Positions 1 to 6,993 of a stretch of 10,218 bases of DNA are shown here, piece by piece. The stretch is from an uncultured Prevotellaceae bacterium. Lineage in GTDB: Bacteria > Bacteroidota > Bacteroidia > Bacteroidales > Bacteroidaceae. The stretch's first letter is position 1. Each line of letters begins with the position of its first letter. The notes under the pieces were generated by a model. That model saw only the letters and a program-made list of their open reading frames with translations, did not search any database and was not told the DNA's origin. The position numbers and the translations under genes were made by a program. The stretch is from positions 1 to 10,218 of the forward strand of contig OMTC01000045.1 in the NCBI GenBank assembly GCA_900313845.1, written 5' to 3'.

Positions 1-273
1 CATTCTACTCCCCTCGCCTTTTGGAGAGGGGCTGGGGGTGAGGCTTTCACTTATCACTTTCCTCCCTCCCCTCTCAGGGGAGCTGGAGGGGTCCTGGGGT
101 CGGGGGTGAGCTTTCACTTTCCACTTTCTTGGTCGCCTCCGGCTCGAAATGAAGTTTAAAATTGAAACATAAAATTTTATTTAAAATTCTAAACGATAAT
201 TCTAAATACAATTTCAAGCGAAGCGCCCCAAATCCCTTTAAATCCTTTAAATCCTTGATTTATTTTTCATTCT
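1..273 (-). repeat. Intergenic region with inverted, rearranged copy of the modular repeat
   Basis: No gene is seen here. Read in the direction of the esterase (minus strand), the stretch after its stop holds parts of the repeat found intact at 3360-3466 and 4489-4595, in a different order. An AT-rich module of ATCAAGGATTTAAAGG type lies at about 225-258, followed by a GC-rich module ending in TTGAAA at about 212-228. About 170 bases later come two copies of the C-rich module, at about 61-115 and 5-47. The C-rich module folds: CCCCTCGCC at 10-18 pairs with GGAGAGGGG at 23-31 around a TTTT loop with one mismatch. Function is unknown; a REP- or MITE-like element or a 3'-UTR structure is possible. 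Confidence 0.6.
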
Positions 274-882
274 TCATTTCGGCAACGCCTTCCACAGATT
301 CGGCAGAAATCTAAAGTAGAGCAGATGGCGCCAAGTCACAAGATCATGTGCTCCCCCACCACCCACATAATAGTCATGCTTCACACCTAACTTCTCCAAC
401 TGCTCGTGCAGACGTTCGTGTCGCGCCATGAAACCAGTTTCGTAGGTGCCACCACCGATGAAGAGGTAGTCGATGCGGTCGTTCACGTCGGGCTCGTTCA
501 CTACAGGAGTTTCCGACAATTCGATGGCGGCAGAGAGAATACCCAACGAACCAAACACATCCAAATTTCGCAAACCTACATACTGCGTCATGCGTCCACC
601 CATCGACAGTCCGCTCAACGCCCTTGCGTGCTTGTCCTTGATAACGCTGTAATGCGACTCCACAAATGGGATGACACACTCCTTCAGTTCGCGCTCCACC
701 AAAGGGAACGCCAGTTCTGTGTGCTGAGGATGGCTGCGTGTCACCATCTGGTCGTTAGGGAAGCACACGATCATTTCACGAGCCTTTTCTTCCGCAATCG
801 CATTGTCGAGAATGAAATTCGCCCGTCCGTGCATCACCCATGTTTCGGTCAGGTCACCCGAACCGCCCATCAGATACAGCAC
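274..882 (-). CDS. C-terminal catalytic fragment of esterase (alpha/beta hydrolase)
   Basis: This 202-residue frame carries the hydrolase fold of a feruloyl-esterase-like (esterase D/XynZ type) protein. It shows MLYLMGGSGDLTETW at the N-terminus (oxyanion-side strand), the nucleophile elbow G91-L-S93-M-G95-G, and a likely catalytic histidine at H179 in GGAHDLVTWRHLLYF. The third catalytic residue is not obvious: in the usual GTxD-type position the sequence reads GTYETGF, so an acidic residue other than Asp may serve. Translation from the internal ATG 882 would give a product with no signal peptide. Homology continues a few codons upstream of that ATG (YPV), so the ATG is not the ancestral start. 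The stop TGA at 274-276 is followed directly by repeat sequence. Confidence 0.7.
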   Translation of the reverse strand: MLYLMGGSGDLTETWVMHGRANFILDNAIAEEKAREMIVCFPNDQMVTRSHPQHTELAFPLVERELKECVIPFVESHYSVIKDKHARALSGLSMGGRMTQYVGLRNLDVFGSLGILSAAIELSETPVVNEPDVNDRIDYLFIGGGTYETGFMARHERLHEQLEKLGVKHDYYVGGGGAHDLVTWRHLLYFRFLPNLWKALPK

Positions 883-1417
883 AGGATACTGTATAGACCA
901 TCATGTCGCGCAAGCCATGCGTCACCTCCGAATAATAGTAATGCGTGGTGATGCTTCCATGAGGCACGTCAGGCTTCGGGTCATACCATGCAGGCTCGTC
1001 CCCATGCACAAAGAGCATACTGAAAGAAGGCATGGCGGCATGGCCTGTGAATTCATTGTTGGCATCGATATTCTGCACCCCGTCGATGATGATGTAGTAA
1101 AGATAGATTTCGGGGCGCAACGGACCCACTTCCAAGGTCCACACACCATCGTCACCCTTGCTGAAATCCACCCGTTTACGTGCTTCTTGTCCCACGAACA
1201 TGGAGCCAGTCAGTTGCACACTCTTGGCTTGAGGGGCTTTCACTCGGAACACGACCGTGTGGTCGTCACGCACCTCTGGCGAGAGTACCTGCGTACTAAA
1301 AGGAAGGATGTTGTCGGTGTTGCGCTGTGGGTCAAACTGGATATTGACCCGAGATTGTTGCCCAAGGGCAGGCACCGCTGCCAACAGGAGCAATGCCATG
1401 AGTAAATGCTTTTTCAT
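854..1417 (-). CDS. N-terminal fragment of secreted esterase (signal peptide plus E-set domain)
   Basis: This 187-residue frame starts at ATG 1417. It has a clear signal peptide: MKK, then a leucine/alanine-rich core at residues 5-18 and probable cleavage near G19-Q20. Residues about 40-125 resemble the N-terminal E-set domain of bacterial feruloyl and acetyl-xylan esterases, with the run HTVVFRVKAPQAKSVQLTG, then DGVWTLEVGPLRPEIYLYY and the strand VDGVQ-like IIDGVQNIDANN. The frame ends with about eleven residues that do not fit the family (VSCAVSDGRFG), just before the hydrolase domain should begin. Alone it lacks all catalytic residues. If made, it would be a secreted binding-type domain without activity. 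Confidence 0.7.
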   Translation of the reverse strand: MKKHLLMALLLLAAVPALGQQSRVNIQFDPQRNTDNILPFSTQVLSPEVRDDHTVVFRVKAPQAKSVQLTGSMFVGQEARKRVDFSKGDDGVWTLEVGPLRPEIYLYYIIIDGVQNIDANNEFTGHAAMPSFSMLFVHGDEPAWYDPKPDVPHGSITTHYYYSEVTHGLRDMMVYTVSCAVSDGRFG

Positions 1418-1508
1418 AAGGATAGTTTTTCAAATAATTAAGTATAGTTTACTTATGTTTTGGAGATGTTTTGCTCGTTTCCGAAGGATTGTTTAGAGCA
1501 TGCGGTGG

Positions 1509-1516
1509 CAAATTTA
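1509..1516 (-). promoter_or_regulatory. Possible -7 box for the esterase gene
   Basis: On the minus strand the sequence reads TAAATTTG, which fits the Bacteroidota -7 consensus TAnnTTTG and would give a leader of about 85-90 bases to the ATG at 1417. No TTTG is found at the expected 19-21-base distance upstream, so the call is weak. Confidence 0.25.
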
Positions 1517-1583
1517 CATAAAAAGTCTCAATTGATAAGCATGTTGAATAAAAAATGTCTTTGTATAGAAATCTGTATAATAA

Positions 1584-1615
1584 TTTGTCGAATTCATAAT
1601 TTCTTAATACTTTTG
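1584..1615 (+). promoter_or_regulatory. Bacteroidota-type promoter of the export gene cluster
   Basis: TTTG at 1584-1587 and TACTTTTG at 1608-1615 match the -33 and -7 elements of the primary sigma factor of Bacteroidota, with a 20-base spacer. Transcription would begin near 1622, giving a leader of about 145 bases before the tolC-like ATG. No comparable promoter was found between the downstream genes, so it may drive the whole 1766-8139 cluster. It matches the promoter at 8845-8880 at 33 of 36 positions. Confidence 0.65.
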
Positions 1616-1765
1616 CAACGCAAACCAATGGTGTTATCTTTCACTTCCATCGTGGATTGGATGTTGACGAGATACTGGTTGATAAACCAAATTGATTCAA
1701 ATGACTGCGAAATTGCAGTAAGTAACGATTAAAAGGCTATAAATTATATTTTTGTAGTATTAACA

Positions 1766-3325
1766 ATGAGAAACAGTAGATCCATAAAGGCAGTAATGGG
1801 ATGGGCATTGGCACTCGGGTTGTGGGTACTCTTGCCCACTAATGGCAATGCCCAAAGTCTGCAAACGAACGACCATGCGTCAGGAACCTCGGGCTTAGCG
1901 CCGAAGGAAGGAACGACATGGGTGCTGTCACTGGATAGTTGCAGGGCGATGGCACTGAGAAACAACAAGCAAATGAGTGTAGCGAAGGTAAAGCAAGAGG
2001 TGAACGCCTACTTGCGGAAGTCGGCTCGCACGAACTACCTACCTAAGGTGAACGCATTGGGCGGCTACCTATTCACCAGTCGGGAAATTTCCATCCTGAA
2101 CGACGACCAGAAATCGGCTCTCGGAAATCTGGGTACCAACACTTCCACCCACTTGCAGAATGCGTTGTCGCCTCTCGTGTCGCAACTGCCTGAAGCAGTG
2201 CAGATGAAGATGGCACAGGACTTGGGAAAATTTAGCGGTGCGCTCGACCATGTGGGACAGGGTCTCGTCGATGGTTTCCGTACGGACACAAGAAATATGT
2301 TCGCTGGCGGAGTGGTGGTGACGCAACCTCTGTATATGGGTGGTGCCATCATAGCTGCCAACAAGATTGCGAACATCAACGAGGAAATAGCCGCCAACTC
2401 CTTGGAGGCGAAGCAGCAGAGTGTGCTCTACAGCATCGACCATGCCTACTGGCAGGTGGTGTCGCTCCACTACAAGAAGAAGTTGGCGGAGAGCTACGTG
2501 GAACTGGTGAGGAAACTGAGGAACGACGTGCAGAAGATGATTGACAAGGGCGTTGCCACGAAGGGCGACGGACTGAGTGTCGGCGTGAGGATGAACGAGG
2601 CGGAGATTGCACTGATGGAAGTGGAGGATGGTTTGGTGCTGTCGAAGATGCTGCTCTGCCAGTTGTGCGGTCTTCCTGTGGATGCCGCCATCACGCTCAC
2701 CGACGAGCTGGCAGACGAATTGTCGGGTGGCACAGGAACGACGGGATGGCAAGGTGCAAGCATCGAGACTGCCGCTGCCTATCGTCCCGAACTAAAACTG
2801 TTGCAGAACACGGTTGACCTGACGAAGCAGACGACAAACGCACTGAAGGCTGCCAACCTGCCACAAGTGATGCTGACAGGTGGTTATGCTGTGACCAACC
2901 CAAGTACGTTCAACGGTTTCGAGAAGAAATTCAGAGGCTTCTGGAACGTGGGTGTGGTGATGCGCATACCGATTTGGAACTGGGGCGACGTGAAATATAA
3001 GGTGCGTGCCTCGAAGGGTGCCACGACAATGGCTAACCTGGAACTGGCTGATGCACGTGAGATGATTGAGTTGCAGGTGAACCAAAGCAACTTCCGCGTG
3101 AACGAGGCAAACAAGAAGTTGGAGATGGCGAAAGCGAATATCGCCAACGCCGAAGAGAACTTGCGTATGGCAAACCTCGGTTTCAAGGAGGGAACGGTTT
3201 CCTTCACCACGGTGATGGAGGCACAGACCGCCTGGCAACTGGCGCAGTCGAAGAAGATTGATGCCGAAATCGGTGTCAAACTCTCGCAAGTGGAACTGCA
3301 AAAAGCACTGGGTGTGTTAAAGTAA
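1766..3325 (+). CDS. TolC-family outer membrane efflux channel
   Basis: This 519-residue protein is the outer-membrane channel of a tripartite exporter. It has a signal peptide (basic start RNSRSIK, hydrophobic core about residues 10-24, probable cleavage after A29 in GNAQS) and no lipobox cysteine. The mature part shows the two tandem OEP repeats of the family. The first covers about residues 50-300, opening with LSLDSCRAMALRNNKQM. The second covers about 330-515, with YRPELKLLQNTVDLTKQ and NLGFKEGTVSFTTVMEAQTAW, the usual helical-barrel motifs near the C-terminus. Length is normal for the family. The start ATG is chosen because it begins directly at the signal peptide; there is no Shine-Dalgarno, as is usual in this phylum. 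It is the first gene of the cluster and is followed by a repeat-filled gap of 174 bases. The transported substrate cannot be told from the sequence. Confidence 0.92.
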   Translation: MRNSRSIKAVMGWALALGLWVLLPTNGNAQSLQTNDHASGTSGLAPKEGTTWVLSLDSCRAMALRNNKQMSVAKVKQEVNAYLRKSARTNYLPKVNALGGYLFTSREISILNDDQKSALGNLGTNTSTHLQNALSPLVSQLPEAVQMKMAQDLGKFSGALDHVGQGLVDGFRTDTRNMFAGGVVVTQPLYMGGAIIAANKIANINEEIAANSLEAKQQSVLYSIDHAYWQVVSLHYKKKLAESYVELVRKLRNDVQKMIDKGVATKGDGLSVGVRMNEAEIALMEVEDGLVLSKMLLCQLCGLPVDAAITLTDELADELSGGTGTTGWQGASIETAAAYRPELKLLQNTVDLTKQTTNALKAANLPQVMLTGGYAVTNPSTFNGFEKKFRGFWNVGVVMRIPIWNWGDVKYKVRASKGATTMANLELADAREMIELQVNQSNFRVNEANKKLEMAKANIANAEENLRMANLGFKEGTVSFTTVMEAQTAWQLAQSKKIDAEIGVKLSQVELQKALGVLK

Positions 3326-3359
3326 AAAAAGTCTCACCCCAGCCCCCCGATGGGGAGAG
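3326..3359 (+). repeat. Degenerate extra copy of the C-rich repeat module
   Basis: Directly after the tolC-like stop the sequence reads AGTCTCACCCCAGCCCCCC, then GATGGGGAGAG. This is a diverged copy of the C-rich module that follows at 3360-3403. A short CCCC/GGGG hairpin remains. Two adjacent copies of this module also occur in the inverted locus at 1-120. Confidence 0.55.
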
Positions 3360-3466
3360 AAAAAGCCTCACCCCCAGTCCCTCTCCAAAGGGCGAGGGGA
3401 GTAGTATCAAGGATTTAAAGGATTAAAAGGATTCCTGATACTTGAAACGGCGCTTGCGCCTTGAAA
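3360..3466 (+). repeat. Modular intergenic repeat, copy 1
   Basis: This 107-bp element is matched at 4489-4595 with one mismatch (T3454 versus C4583). It has three parts. The C-rich part at 3360-3403 has a hairpin CCCTCTCC / GGCGAGGG around AAAG with one mismatch. An AT-rich part at 3404-3441 is bounded by the perfect inverted repeat GTATCA / TGATAC and holds three AAGGATT-like direct repeats. A third part at 3442-3467 has the hairpin GGCGC-TT-GCGCC between two copies of TTGAAAC. It encodes no protein. It lies inside the gene cluster, in the direction of transcription. Confidence 0.85.
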
Positions 3467-3499
3467 CTTAAAATTTCGTAAATCAGTAAATATTATATT

Positions 3500-4489
3500 A
3501 TGTCAAATCAAGCAAAGGAACAGCATACCAATATTCTGCTTGCTGTGGCAGGTTTTGCAATCGTAGTAGCCATTGTGGCGCTCATCGGCTTTCTCGCCCT
3601 GGGTCGTGACCCCGAAGTGATTCAAGGAGAGATGGAAGTGGAAGAGTATCGTGTGTCGGGCAAAGTGCCTGGACGTATCTTGGAACTCCGTGTGAAGGAG
3701 GGTGACTTCGTGAGGGCTGGCGATACGCTGGCGATTATTGAGGCTCCCGAAGTTCAGGCAAAGATGTCGCAGGCGAAAAGTGCCGTGGATGCCGCATCTG
3801 CCATGGAGCAAATGGCTCGCAACGGTGCGCGCAAAGAAATGATTCAGTCGGCCGCCCAACTCTTGGAACAGGCGAAGGCGGGCTTGGAGATTGCCGAGAA
3901 GTCGTATAACCGTATGCAGCAACTGTACGACGAGGAAGTGGTGTCGGCTCAGAAGCGCGACGAGGCGGAGGCATTGTACAAGGCTGCCAAAGCTCAGATG
4001 AAAGTCGCAAGGAGCCAATATGAGATGGCAGTGAATGGCACGCGCCAAGAGGAACGCCGTGCTGCATCGGCTACCGTCGGACAGGCGAGAGGTGCCGTGC
4101 AGGAGGTGACGAGCTACATCCGTGAAACAGTGCAGACGGCTCAGATGGATGGTGAAGTGACCGACGTCTATCCAAAGATTGGCGAACTGGTGGGCACAGG
4201 CACTCCAATCATGTCGATTGCCGTGATGGACGATGCATGGGCAACGTTCAACATCCGCGAAGACCAACTGAAGAACGTGAAGGTAGGTTCAGAAATAACG
4301 GTTGAAGTGCCTGCCCTCGACAAGGAACTGAAGATGAAAGTCTATTTCATGAAGGACAAGGGTTCGTTCGCCGTATGGAAGGCTACGAAGGCAAGTGGTC
4401 AATATGACCAAAAGACTTTCGAGGTGAAGGCACGTCCAATGGAGAAACTCGTTGGCGTAAGGCCAGGCATGTCAGTCATCATGAAATAA
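3500..4489 (+). CDS. HlyD-family periplasmic adaptor (membrane fusion protein)
   Basis: This 329-residue protein should link the inner-membrane permeases to the TolC-like channel. It has a single N-terminal membrane anchor at about residues 12-34 (ILLAVAGFAIVVAIVALIGF). The first half of the split lipoyl domain follows at about 45-80, with the typical GKVPGRILELRVKEGDFV and GDTLAIIE. A long alanine/glutamine/glutamate-rich coiled-coil hairpin spans about 82-205. The second lipoyl half is at about 213-245 (MDGEVTDVYPKIGELVGTG), and a beta-barrel region ends with VRPGMSVIMK. The layout and length are those of EmrA/YbhG-type adaptors. The ATG at 3500 is chosen because it sits just ahead of the anchor in an AT-rich leader. 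Its stop codon TAA (4487-4489) abuts the second repeat copy, whose first A is the last base of the stop. Confidence 0.93.
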   Translation: MSNQAKEQHTNILLAVAGFAIVVAIVALIGFLALGRDPEVIQGEMEVEEYRVSGKVPGRILELRVKEGDFVRAGDTLAIIEAPEVQAKMSQAKSAVDAASAMEQMARNGARKEMIQSAAQLLEQAKAGLEIAEKSYNRMQQLYDEEVVSAQKRDEAEALYKAAKAQMKVARSQYEMAVNGTRQEERRAASATVGQARGAVQEVTSYIRETVQTAQMDGEVTDVYPKIGELVGTGTPIMSIAVMDDAWATFNIREDQLKNVKVGSEITVEVPALDKELKMKVYFMKDKGSFAVWKATKASGQYDQKTFEVKARPMEKLVGVRPGMSVIMK

Positions 4490-4595
4490 AAAAGCCTCAC
4501 CCCCAGTCCCTCTCCAAAGGGCGAGGGGAGTAGTATCAAGGATTTAAAGGATTAAAAGGATTCCTGATACTTGAAACGGCGCCTGCGCCTTGAAA
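4489..4595 (+). repeat. Modular intergenic repeat, copy 2
   Basis: This is the partner of the element at 3360-3466, identical at 106 of 107 positions. The single difference lies in the two-base loop of the GGCGC/GCGCC hairpin (TT to CT), so the stem is kept. The copy begins at the stop codon of the hlyD-like gene. It runs into the region where the next gene starts: TTGAAAT (4590-4596) and TTGAAAC (4597-4603) continue the flanking heptamer in direct repeat. Confidence 0.85.
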
Positions 4596-4619
4596 TTTGA
4601 AACCCAAAAAGATATAGCA

Positions 4620-5789
4620 TTGAAGTATATTTCTCAAATCCTCGACATCGCGCTTCGAGAACTCGACATGCTGCGCAAGAACCGTATCTACGGCTTCTGC
4701 ATGCTGGTGTTCCCATTTGCGCTGGTATTGTTCTTCACGACAATGCTCGATGAAGGCGTGCCGAAGGACCTGCCGATAGGGGTGGTTGACCACGACAACA
4801 GCTCGATGTCGCGCGGACTCGTCCGCACGCTCGACGCCATGCAGAGCTCGCGAGTGGCTTACCGCTTCGCTTCGGTGACAGAGGCACGCAATGCCATGCA
4901 GGAGGGAAAGGTGTATGCCTACCTCTATATCCCCGACGGAACGGCAGCTAAACTGCTGGCTGGCAGACGACCGAAGATTTCGTACTACTACACCATGACC
5001 TGTCTGTCGGCTGGTTCGATGGCTTCGAAAGACCTGAAGACCCTAAGTACACTGGGTTCGGCGGCTGTGGGACAGGCGATGCTCAGTGCGAAGGGTGCCA
5101 CGTCTCGCCAAATCAGGGCGGCGCTGCAACCCATAGCCATCGATGCGCACATGATTGCCAATCCTTATGGCAGTTACAACTATACCCTGACCACGGTGTT
5201 CGTGCCAGGCATCCTCATGCTCTTCATGGCACTGCTCTCGGCATACTCTGTGGGCATGGAACTGAAATTTGAAACGGGAAAGGATTGGCTTGCCCGTGCG
5301 GACAACAAGATCGTAGTGGCGATACTCGGCAAGTACATTGTCCATGCGATGGTGTTCGCCCTCGTGATATTCCTCTATCAGTTTTATATTTTCTACGTAC
5401 TCCACTTTCCGCATCTCGGTGGTGTATGGAGCATCGTGAGACTCACGTTTTTGCAGATTCTTGCGTCGATTGGTTTCGGTATCTTCGCCTTCGGCCTGAT
5501 GCCGTCAATGCGCATGTCGATGAGTATCTCGTCGCTATGGTTTGTGCTGGGCATCTCGATGTGCGGTTCCGCCTTTCCCGTTATGGGCATGGATACGCCA
5601 CTGCAAGCCATGTCGTGGCTCTTCCCGCTGCGCCACTACTGGATGATGTATCAGGTGACCGTGCTGAACGGCTTCCCTGTCATCGATGCGTGGTTCCATC
5701 ACGTGGCACTCATCGGCTTCACGCTGCTACCTTGGTTCGTTCTCCACAAAGTTAAAAACGCAATGTTGAACTATGTCTATCTTTCTTAA
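4620..5789 (+). CDS. ABC-2 type transporter permease (first of pair)
   Basis: This inner-membrane permease of the ABC-2 (YhhJ/YbhR-like) type should form a heterodimer with the next gene product. From TTG 4620 it has 389 residues. One membrane helix lies at about 23-42 and a large extracytoplasmic domain at about 43-190. A motif NPYG precedes a block of five more helices (about 192-213, 236-262, 276-296, 302-322, 360-377), with SWLFPLRHYW before the last. The frame has no ATG until 4668, which would cut into the first amphipathic helix (IALREL). It stays open upstream to TTG 4590, but that codon lies inside the repeat. TTG 4620, giving MKYISQILDIALREL, is therefore preferred, with moderate certainty. 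The 3' end overlaps the next gene by 17 bases, which points to coupled translation. No nucleotide-binding domain is present. Confidence 0.88.
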   Translation: MKYISQILDIALRELDMLRKNRIYGFCMLVFPFALVLFFTTMLDEGVPKDLPIGVVDHDNSSMSRGLVRTLDAMQSSRVAYRFASVTEARNAMQEGKVYAYLYIPDGTAAKLLAGRRPKISYYYTMTCLSAGSMASKDLKTLSTLGSAAVGQAMLSAKGATSRQIRAALQPIAIDAHMIANPYGSYNYTLTTVFVPGILMLFMALLSAYSVGMELKFETGKDWLARADNKIVVAILGKYIVHAMVFALVIFLYQFYIFYVLHFPHLGGVWSIVRLTFLQILASIGFGIFAFGLMPSMRMSMSISSLWFVLGISMCGSAFPVMGMDTPLQAMSWLFPLRHYWMMYQVTVLNGFPVIDAWFHHVALIGFTLLPWFVLHKVKNAMLNYVYLS

Positions 5790-6978
5790 TAGATTACGCG
5801 AGCACTTCGCCGATGTATTCTACATCTGGTGGCACGAAATGGTGAAAGTCGTGAAGGACGAGGGTGTGCTGATGTTCCTCGTCATTGTGCCACTGGGCTA
5901 CCCACTACTCTACTCGTGGATTTATAACAACGAGGCTGTTCACGAGGTGCCTGTGGCTGTGGTCGATCAGTCGCACTCGGCTCTCTCGCGCCAGTTCATC
6001 CACGACTGCGACGCCACTGCCGACGTGGATGTGAAATACTACGCAGAGGACTTGGACGAGGCACGTTCGTTAGTGAGCCGACAGCTCTGCAAAGGCATCT
6101 ACTTGATTCCGTCGGACTTCGCCACAAACATTAGTCGTGGCGAACAAGGCACCATCAGCGTCTATTGTGACATGTCGCTGATGCTTGCCTATAAGGCTGT
6201 CTATCAGACGGCTATGGTTGAAGCAGGAAGGCTTGGCGCTGGACTGAACATCAAGAAAGCTGGCAACTACACGAAGCGCGAGGATGCCATCACCGCACAA
6301 CCGTTGGCAGTGGATGAAGTGACGATGTTCAACCCTTCGGGTGGCTACGGCTCTTGCGTGCTGCCCGCCGTGCTCATGCTCATCTTGCAGCAGGCACTGG
6401 CTCTCGGCATCGGTATGGCAGCAGGTACTGCTCGCGAACGAAACAAGAACGGGCAACTCATTCCCAACGATGACCCGCACTACCGTGGTGCCTATCAAAT
6501 TGTTTGGGGCAAAGCGTTGTGCTATGGCATGACGGGTGCCATTGCCGCTGCCTATCTCTCTATGGCTGTACCACGTATGTTCTCCTTCCCTCAACTGGCG
6601 GACGGCAAGACGCTGTTTCTAATGCTTCTGCCCTACACCATTGCATGCATCTTCTTCGGAATGACGGTATCCTGCTTGGTGCGTTACCGCGAGAACGTGA
6701 TGCTCCTGATGGTTTTCGTGTCTGTGCCCCTACTCTTCCTGACGGGTGTGTCGTGGCCACAGTCGAGCATCCCTGGCGCATGGCAGGGTGTGTCGTGGCT
6801 CTTCCCAAGCACCTTCGGCGTAAGAGCCTTCATCCGTGTCAACTCGATGGGTGCCACCATCAACCAGATACTGCCCGACATTCGCATCCTCTGGATTCAG
6901 GCAGCTGCATACCTCGGACTTGCCTGCCTTGTCTATCGACATCAATTCCGCTTGGCTAGGAAGTATGCAAGCGATTGA
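5773..6978 (+). CDS. ABC-2 type transporter permease (second of pair)
   Basis: This 401-residue inner-membrane protein has the same plan as its upstream neighbour but is clearly diverged from it. The first helix is at about 32-51 (VLMFLVIVPLGYPLLYSWIY). An extracytoplasmic domain starts with VPVAVVDQSHSALSRQF, which parallels LPIGVVDHDNSSMSRG in the neighbour. An NPSGGYG motif comes next, then about five helices between 198 and 391, and SWLFPSTFGVRAF near the end. The shared NP-x-G and SWLFP motifs support a heterodimeric ABC-2 channel. The ATG at 5773 lies within the end of the upstream gene (17-base overlap). The next gene starts 15 bases after the stop. Like its partner it has no ATPase domain, and no ATPase gene is found in the window. 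Confidence 0.9.
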   Translation: MSIFLNRLREHFADVFYIWWHEMVKVVKDEGVLMFLVIVPLGYPLLYSWIYNNEAVHEVPVAVVDQSHSALSRQFIHDCDATADVDVKYYAEDLDEARSLVSRQLCKGIYLIPSDFATNISRGEQGTISVYCDMSLMLAYKAVYQTAMVEAGRLGAGLNIKKAGNYTKREDAITAQPLAVDEVTMFNPSGGYGSCVLPAVLMLILQQALALGIGMAAGTARERNKNGQLIPNDDPHYRGAYQIVWGKALCYGMTGAIAAAYLSMAVPRMFSFPQLADGKTLFLMLLPYTIACIFFGMTVSCLVRYRENVMLLMVFVSVPLLFLTGVSWPQSSIPGAWQGVSWLFPSTFGVRAFIRVNSMGATINQILPDIRILWIQAAAYLGLACLVYRHQFRLARKYASD

Positions 6979-6993
6979 AGCTGAGCAATAAGT

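Larger units (their letters stand above)
274..1417 (-). pseudogene. Frameshifted secreted esterase (feruloyl/acetyl-xylan esterase-like)
   Basis: Two overlapping minus-strand frames together make one esterase of the family that carries an N-terminal immunoglobulin-like (E-set/CBM48-like) domain and a C-terminal alpha/beta-hydrolase domain. The first frame ends in a non-family tail after MMVYT at about 890-905. The second frame picks up the family sequence at YPVLYLM at about 876-895. Family members normally have some ten or more residues (a PPGY-type turn) between these motifs, and these are missing, so a deletion of a length not divisible by three is the likely cause. A secreted polysaccharide-side-chain esterase is the inferred ancestral role. 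A sequencing error alone would not remove the linker residues. Confidence 0.7.
1418..1765. other. Divergent intergenic region between esterase and tolC-like gene
   Basis: This 348-base AT-rich stretch separates two divergently transcribed genes. It holds a well-formed Bacteroidota promoter for the plus strand (1584-1615) and a weaker -7-like box for the minus strand (1509-1516). About 140 bases of leader lie between the plus promoter and the tolC-like start. They contain only weak dyads (for example CTGC/GCAG at about 1705-1718). A short open frame here on the plus strand has no family pattern and is not taken as a gene. Confidence 0.6.

Noticed and set aside
1460..1732. Open frame on the plus strand in the esterase/tolC gap
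   Set aside because: It runs through the promoter, has no family motif and shows composition of non-coding DNA.
1747..1754. TATTTTTG as a second promoter -7 box close to the tolC-like start
   Set aside because: No -33 TTTG at the right distance, and the start point would lie almost at the ATG. The 1584-1615 promoter is better.
2069..2752. Long minus-strand frame inside the tolC-like gene
   Set aside because: It is antisense to a clear coding frame. The His/Arg/Leu-rich translation is typical of a shadow frame.
3503..4267. 254-codon minus-strand frame inside the hlyD-like gene
   Set aside because: It is the antisense shadow of a well-supported adaptor gene, rich in His/Leu/Phe without domain pattern.
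3360..4595. Repeats as a CRISPR array
   Set aside because: There are only two far-apart 107-bp copies with a whole gene between them, no regular spacers and no cas genes.
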